The notes beneath the pieces are model-generated. The model saw only the letters and a program-made list of their open reading frames with translations. It was not told where the DNA came from and ran no database searches. This document shows, in pieces, positions 15,130 through 19,055 of a stretch of DNA of 19,055 nucleotides. The position numbers and the translations under genes are program-made. Source of the stretch: JBDLRH01 sp039800165 (GTDB lineage Bacteria; Pseudomonadota; Gammaproteobacteria; Burkholderiales; Burkholderiaceae_C); assembly GCA_039800165.1 (NCBI GenBank), contig JBDLRH010000008.1, forward strand, positions 1 through 19,055, read 5' to 3'. How positions within the stretch are numbered: position 1 is the first letter of the stretch; every line of letters begins with the position of its first letter.

Positions 15130-16056
15130 TCAGCGCACGGTGGCGGCCGCCAGCACCGGCTTGTTCGACAGCCCCCACACGTAGGAAGCCAGCACATGGA
15201 TCTGCGCTTCGGTCAGCTTGTCCTTCTGCGCGGGCATCTGGTTGACCTTGCCGGTATTGATGATGGCGACGATGGCCTGCTCGCCCCAGCCGTGCAGCCA
15301 TACGCCATCCGCCAGGTTCGGTGCGCCCAGCGCCTGGTTGCCCTTGCCGTCCATGCCGTGGCAAGCGGCACAGGCGCCGTACTTGCCCTTGCCCAGCGAC
15401 GCACGCAGCGAATCGTGCGGGCTGCCCGAGAGGCTCAGCACATAGTGCGCGACGTTCTTCACATCGTCAGGTGAGCCCACTGCAGCCGCCATCGGCGGCA
15501 TGTTGCCCTGCCGGCCGGCGCTCAGCGTCTCGCGGATCTTCTCGGGCGCACCGCCATACAGCCAGTCGCCATCGGCCAGGTTCGGAAAGCCCTTGCTGCC
15601 GCGCGCATCGCTGCCGTGGCATTGCGCGCAGTTGTTCATGTACAGCCGCTCGCCCATGGCCATGGCCCCCACGTCGCCGGCCACCTGCTCTGCCGGCATG
15701 CCGGCAAAGCGTGCATACAGCGGCTCGAGCGCGCGGTTGGCCTGGTCGATCTCAGCCTGGTGCGCGGCGCTGGAGCTCCAGCCCAGCTGGCCGGCGAAGG
15801 TACCCAGGCCCGGGTAGGCCACCAGGTACGCCGCCGAAAACACGACGGTGATGATGAACAGGCCCACCCACCAGCGCGGCAGCGGGTTGTTCATTTCGCG
15901 CAGGTCTTCGTCCCACACATGGCCGGTGGTGTTGTCGGCCGAGGCCTTGACCTTCTTGCGCGAGGTCACCCACAGCAGCACCATGCACGCCACGATGCTC
16001 AGCACCGTAAGCGCAGCCACATAGACCGACCAGAAGTCGCTGGTGAAGTCACTCAT
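15130..16056 (-). CDS. ccoP: cbb3-type cytochrome c oxidase subunit III, dihaem
   Basis: A 308-residue membrane-anchored dihaem cytochrome c that passes electrons into cbb3 oxidase. Helices lie at about 11-31 and 63-81, flanking a short cytoplasmic stretch with the conserved HVWDEDLREMNNPLPRWW segment. Haem-binding CxxCH motifs are C143-x2-C146-H147 and C229-x2-C232-H233. NMPPMA (about 195-200) and VNQMPAQ (about 261-267) carry likely axial methionines. Length is normal. The start at 16056 gives the MSDFTSDFWS beginning typical of the family and has GGGA close upstream; a reading to 16083 would overlap ccoQ. It is 23 bp after ccoQ. Confidence 0.97.
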   Translation of the reverse strand: MSDFTSDFWSVYVAALTVLSIVACMVLLWVTSRKKVKASADNTTGHVWDEDLREMNNPLPRWWVGLFIITVVFSAAYLVAYPGLGTFAGQLGWSSSAAHQAEIDQANRALEPLYARFAGMPAEQVAGDVGAMAMGERLYMNNCAQCHGSDARGSKGFPNLADGDWLYGGAPEKIRETLSAGRQGNMPPMAAAVGSPDDVKNVAHYVLSLSGSPHDSLRASLGKGKYGACAACHGMDGKGNQALGAPNLADGVWLHGWGEQAIVAIINTGKVNQMPAQKDKLTEAQIHVLASYVWGLSNKPVLAAATVR

Positions 16057-16079
16057 GTTCCCGTCCTGCCTTTCGCAAC

Positions 16080-16220
16080 TCAATCGTCCTGGCCAAAGGG
16101 CAGGCGCGCGGCGTCTTCAAAGCGCGCGGCATTGGCGCGGCGCCAGGCCCAGACCCAGATGCCGACAAAGCTGGCCAGGCTGGCCAGCGTGGCGGCGATG
16201 CGCAGGGTGGTGATGTCCAT
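16080..16220 (-). CDS. ccoQ: cbb3-type oxidase small subunit CcoQ
   Basis: A 46-residue single-helix protein (helix about 9-27, with GIWVWAWRR at its end) ending in the CcoQ-like ARFEDAARLPFGQDD tail. It stabilises the interaction of CcoP with the CcoNO core. An AAGGAG spaced 7 bases from the ATG at 16220 supports the start. It sits between ccoO (11 bp) and ccoP (23 bp), the canonical place. Confidence 0.93.
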   Translation of the reverse strand: MDITTLRIAATLASLASFVGIWVWAWRRANAARFEDAARLPFGQDD

Positions 16221-16231
16221 CGTGATGCTCC

Positions 16232-16858
16232 TTACTTCAGGGTGGTGCCCAGCACCTGCAAATACGCAATCAGCGCGTCCATCTCGCTCTTGCCCCTGAC
16301 CTCGTCGGCCGACTTGGCGATCTGCTCGTCGCTGTAGGGCACGCCCACGGTGCGAAGCGCCTTCATGCGCGGGGCCACATCCGCCGGGTCGACCGCATTG
16401 CGCTCGAGCCACGGGTACGCCGGCATGTTTGATTCGGGCACCACGTCGCGCGGGTTGACCAGGTGCACCCGGTGCCATTCGTCGCTGTACTTGCCGCCCA
16501 CACGGTGCAGGTCGGGGCCGGTGCGCTTGCTGCCCCACTGGAACGGGTGGTCGTAGACGAATTCGCCGGCCACCGAGTAGTGGCCGTAGCGCAGCGTCTC
16601 GGCGCGGAAGGGGCGGATCATCTGCGAGTGGCAGTTGTAGCAACCCTCGCGCAGGTACACGTCGCGGCCGATCAGCTGCATCGCGCTGTAGGGCTGCAGG
16701 CCCTTGACCGGCTCGGTGGTGGACTTCTGGAAGAACAGCGGCACGATCTCGACCAGGCCGCCGACGGCCACCACGATCAGGATCAGCACGATCATCAGGA
16801 AGTTGTTGGTCTCGACCTTCTCGTGCGAGAAGCCGGGGGTGGTGTTGTGTTGCGCCAT
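16232..16858 (-). CDS. ccoO: cbb3-type cytochrome c oxidase subunit II, monohaem
   Basis: A 208-residue membrane-anchored c-type cytochrome of cbb3 oxidase. One N-terminal helix (about 20-43) precedes the haem motif GCYNCHSQM with C73, C76 and H77. RTGPDLHRVGGKYSDEWH and PESNMPAYPW (M145, probable axial ligand) are hallmark blocks. AGGAG lies 8 bases before the ATG. Length is normal. It is 18 bp after ccoN and 11 bp before ccoQ. Confidence 0.97.
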   Translation of the reverse strand: MAQHNTTPGFSHEKVETNNFLMIVLILIVVAVGGLVEIVPLFFQKSTTEPVKGLQPYSAMQLIGRDVYLREGCYNCHSQMIRPFRAETLRYGHYSVAGEFVYDHPFQWGSKRTGPDLHRVGGKYSDEWHRVHLVNPRDVVPESNMPAYPWLERNAVDPADVAPRMKALRTVGVPYSDEQIAKSADEVRGKSEMDALIAYLQVLGTTLK

Positions 16859-16876
16859 GGGTTGTGCTCCTGCGGC

Positions 16877-18319
16877 TCAGGCGTGCGCCATCTGTACGGG
16901 TGCCGGTACCGCCACCCTGACCGCGCGGCCGCGCGCCACCGTCATCCAGACGTTCCAGGCCATGACCAGCATGCCCAGCAGGTACAGCGCGCCGCCGGCG
17001 GTGCGGATCACGTAGAACGGGAAGGTGGCCTTGACCGACTCGACGAAGGTGTAGGTCAGCGTGCCGTCGGTGTTGATGGCCCGCCACATCAGGCCCTGCA
17101 TCACACCGGCAATCCACATGGCGGCGATGTACAGAACGATGCCGATGGTGGCCGTCCAGAAGTGCAGCTCGATCGCCCTGATGGAGTACATCTTCTTCTG
17201 GCCGAACAGCCGCGGAATCAGGTAGTACAGCGAGCCCATCGAGATCAGGCCGACCCAGCCCAGCGCGCCGCTGTGCACATGGCCCACCGTCCAGTCGGTG
17301 TAGTGACTCAGCGCATTCACCGTCTTGATGGACATCATCGGCCCTTCGAAGGTGCTCATGCCGTAGAAGGACAGCGACACGATCAGGAAGCGAAGCACCG
17401 GGTCGTCGCGCAGCTTGTGCCAGGCACCCGACAGGGTCATGATGCCGTTGATCATTCCGCCCCAGCTGGGCGCCAGCAGGATCAGCGAGAACAGCATGCC
17501 CAGCGACTGGGTCCAGTCGGGCAGCGCGGTGTAGTGCAGGTGGTGCGGGCCCGCCCACATGTAGGTGAAGATCAGCGCCCAGAAGTGCACGATGGACAGC
17601 CGGTAGCTGTACACCGGGCGCTCGGCCTGCTTGGGGATGAAGTAATACATCATCCCGAGGAAGCCGGCGGTGAGGAAGAAGCCCACCGCGTTGTGGCCGT
17701 ACCACCACTGGATCATCGCGTCCTGCACGCCGGCGTAGGCCGAGTACGACTTCATCCAGCCCGCCGGCACCGCCGCGCTGTTGACCAGGTGCAGGATCGC
17801 CACCGCCAGGATGAAGGCACCGTAGAACCAGTTGGCCACATAGATGTGGCGCACCCGGCGCATGCCCACGGTGCCGAAGAACACCACCGCATACGCCACC
17901 CACACCAGCGTGATCAGGATGTCGATCGGCCACTCGAGTTCGGCGTATTCCTTGCCGCTGGTGTAGCCCAGCGGCAGGCTGATGGCGGCCGCCAGAATCA
18001 CCGCCTGCCAGCCCCAGAAGGTGAAGGCGGCGAGTTTGGGCGCAAACAGCGTCACCTGCCCGGTACGCTGCACCACGTAGTAGCTGGTGGCAAAGAGTGC
18101 GCAGCCACCAAAGGCAAAGATCACCGCGTTGGTGTGCAGCGGGCGCAGCCGGCCGTAGCTCAGCCACGGAACGCCGAAGTTCAGTTCAGGCCAGGTCAGC
18201 TGCGCGGCGATGAACACGCCCACCAGCATCCCCACCACGCCCCAGACCACGGCCATCAAGGAGAACTGCCTGACAACGGTGTCGTTGTAGACGCTGCCGG
18301 ATGTTGCTTCAGAGTCCAT
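16877..18319 (-). CDS. ccoN: cbb3-type cytochrome c oxidase subunit I (catalytic)
   Basis: A 480-residue haem-copper oxidase core with about 12 helices, which reduces oxygen to water with high affinity and pumps protons. Low-spin haem ligands are H62 and H349 and the high-spin haem ligand is H347 (GHVHSG). CuB ligands are H209 (WWYGHNAVGF), H259 and H260 (GPHHLHY). The cross-linked tyrosine is Y253 and the conserved glutamate is E325. These are each about two positions after the Pseudomonas stutzeri equivalents. The start at 18319 (MDSEATS) has AAGG a few bases upstream; an ATG at 18334 is possible but has no ribosome binding site. It is the first gene of ccoNOQP, preceded by an FNR box in the 89-bp gap after ccoS. 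Confidence 0.97.
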   Translation of the reverse strand: MDSEATSGSVYNDTVVRQFSLMAVVWGVVGMLVGVFIAAQLTWPELNFGVPWLSYGRLRPLHTNAVIFAFGGCALFATSYYVVQRTGQVTLFAPKLAAFTFWGWQAVILAAAISLPLGYTSGKEYAELEWPIDILITLVWVAYAVVFFGTVGMRRVRHIYVANWFYGAFILAVAILHLVNSAAVPAGWMKSYSAYAGVQDAMIQWWYGHNAVGFFLTAGFLGMMYYFIPKQAERPVYSYRLSIVHFWALIFTYMWAGPHHLHYTALPDWTQSLGMLFSLILLAPSWGGMINGIMTLSGAWHKLRDDPVLRFLIVSLSFYGMSTFEGPMMSIKTVNALSHYTDWTVGHVHSGALGWVGLISMGSLYYLIPRLFGQKKMYSIRAIELHFWTATIGIVLYIAAMWIAGVMQGLMWRAINTDGTLTYTFVESVKATFPFYVIRTAGGALYLLGMLVMAWNVWMTVARGRAVRVAVPAPVQMAHA

Positions 18320-18347
18320 TGCACTGCCTTGCATTCATGACCCTGCC

Positions 18348-18389
18348 AGTGTCAGCGGCAGCAGCCGGTAGGGAGTTGACGTATGTCAA
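18348..18389 (-). promoter_or_regulatory. FNR-dependent class II promoter of ccoNOQP
   Basis: TTGAC-N4-GTCAA (18376-18389) is a symmetric FNR box matching 8 of 10 consensus positions. If centred at -41.5 it predicts transcription start at about 18341. A -10-like GACACT at 18353-18348 then sits at exactly -12 to -7; it keeps the key A2 and T6. The leader would be about 20 bases to the ccoN ATG. The fnr gene is in the same window. Confidence 0.75.
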
Positions 18390-18408
18390 CCGGTGGGCGG
18401 AATGCGGC

Positions 18409-18546
18409 TCAGTCCGAGTGCAGGATGCGCTCGCCCTCCCCCTCGACCGACTCGAACTGCCCGCGCCAGACCGCCCAGCCCAGGGCAGCCAGGATCAGCA
18501 GCGCGAGGCCCACCGACAGCGGAATCAGGAGGTAGAGGATGTCCAT
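18409..18546 (-). CDS. ccoS: cbb3-type oxidase assembly protein CcoS
   Basis: A 45-residue single-helix protein beginning MDILYLLIPLSV, with the helix at about 3-27 and an acidic tail that includes GQFESVEGEGERIL. This is the normal size and pattern of CcoS/FixS, which is needed to insert haem b and CuB into CcoN. It lies 17 bp after ccoI and 89 bp before ccoN, in the common ccoIS-NOQP order. Its ribosome binding site is weak. Too short for many gene finders, it is recognised here by pattern and place. Confidence 0.9.
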   Translation of the reverse strand: MDILYLLIPLSVGLALLILAALGWAVWRGQFESVEGEGERILHSD

Positions 18547-18563
18547 GGTGTGGCGTTGCGCGC

Positions 18564-19055
18564 TCAGGCGTGTGAAGGTGCAGGCAGCCTGCCCAGCCGC
18601 GCGGCGTTGAGCACCACCAGCAGCGAACTCGCGGCCATGCCCAGACCGGCCAGCCATGCGGGCATCCAGCCCGCCACCGCCAGCGGCACGGCCACCAGGT
18701 TGTAGACGGCCGCCCAGGCCAGGTTCTCGCGCACCACGCGACGCGCACGACGCGCCTGCGACACCAGCAGCACCAGCGCATCGAGCTGGCCGCCCGGCAC
18801 CAGCACATCGGCCTGCGCACAGGCCATCGGCGCGGCGTCGCCCAGCGCCACCGACACGTCGGCACGCGCGAGCACCGGCGCATCGTTGATGCCGTCTCCC
18901 ACCATCGCCACCGCATGCCGCTGACCCTGCAGCGCCTGCACGCGCGCCAGCTTGTCGGCCGGCAGGCACGGCGCCGCCCAGCGCGACAGCGGCAGCTGCT
19001 GCGCCAGGGCACGCGCCGCCTCGGCGCGGTCGCCCGACAGCAGCTCCAGCGTCAG
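18564..19055 (-). CDS. ccoI: Cation-transporting P-type ATPase CcoI/FixI, C-terminal part (cut by window edge)
   Basis: The last 163 residues of a copper P1B-type ATPase are present; the rest lies beyond the window. The fragment starts just before LLSGD (residues 5-9), the P-domain motif after the phosphorylation site. The hinge GDGINDAPVLARADVSVALG is at 53-72. Two C-terminal helices (about 112-125 and 133-150) and the short tail PAPSHA follow. CcoI exports copper across the inner membrane for cbb3 oxidase assembly. The frame is open to base 19055. No N-terminal metal-binding or CPC motif can be checked. Confidence 0.9.
   Translation of the reverse strand: MTLELLSGDRAEAARALAQQLPLSRWAAPCLPADKLARVQALQGQRHAVAMVGDGINDAPVLARADVSVALGDAAPMACAQADVLVPGGQLDALVLLVSQARRARRVVRENLAWAAVYNLVAVPLAVAGWMPAWLAGLGMAASSLLVVLNAARLGRLPAPSHA

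Noticed and set aside
16463..18340. 625-codon plus-strand open frame opposite ccoN and ccoO
   Set aside because: His/Arg/Gln/Val-rich translation without motifs; ccoN and ccoO show all haem and copper ligands on the other strand.

Overview
The window is GC-rich DNA with tightly packed genes. It looks like a chromosomal segment of a betaproteobacterium of the order Burkholderiales (Comamonadaceae or a close relative). The reasons are the orphan Bug-type tricarboxylate-binding protein, the cbb3 oxidase gene order and the protein styles; no 16S or other phylogenetic marker is present. No tRNA, rRNA, insertion sequence, phage gene or CRISPR array was seen.

Region 1 (1-6180) is a small catabolic-looking cassette. 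On the minus strand lie a class V (serine/alanine-glyoxylate type) aminotransferase and a Bug periplasmic binding protein. Divergently on the plus strand lie a GntR/FCD regulator and a 1026-residue FAD plus Fe-S 2-hydroxyacid dehydrogenase of the YdiJ type, overlapping by 4 bp. The 83-bp divergent spacer holds a perfect 14-bp palindrome over the predicted -10 of the aminotransferase promoter, a likely operator for the GntR protein. The inferred logic is 2-hydroxyacid to 2-oxoacid to amino acid; the substrate cannot be named.

Region 2 (6181-7594) is a beta-CASP metallo-beta-lactamase RNase-like protein. Its ribosome binding site and start codon both lie inside a long imperfect hairpin. Its stop is one base away from the convergent stop of the next gene.

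Region 3 (7596-19055, all minus strand) is a microaerobic/anaerobic respiration locus. In transcription order it holds ccoI (cut by the window edge), ccoS, an FNR box, ccoN, ccoO, ccoQ, ccoP, ccoG, a short fixH and a 78-residue two-helix membrane protein. These are followed by a soluble PAS histidine kinase, a NarL/FixJ-type regulator, a REC-only protein, an FNR with all four cluster cysteines, hemN (with an FNR-like box over its start codon) and a TauE/SafE (DsbD_2) membrane protein. The order kinase, LuxR-type regulator, lone receiver, CRP/FNR protein, next to the cbb3 operon, resembles the rhizobial fixLJ-frrA-fixK2 / fixNOQP cascade. Here it appears with a different kinase subclass and an Fe-S FNR. 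The kinase PAS domain carries a histidine that aligns by eye with the haem ligand of FixL. The FNR protein is expected to activate ccoNOQP through the box at 18376-18389.
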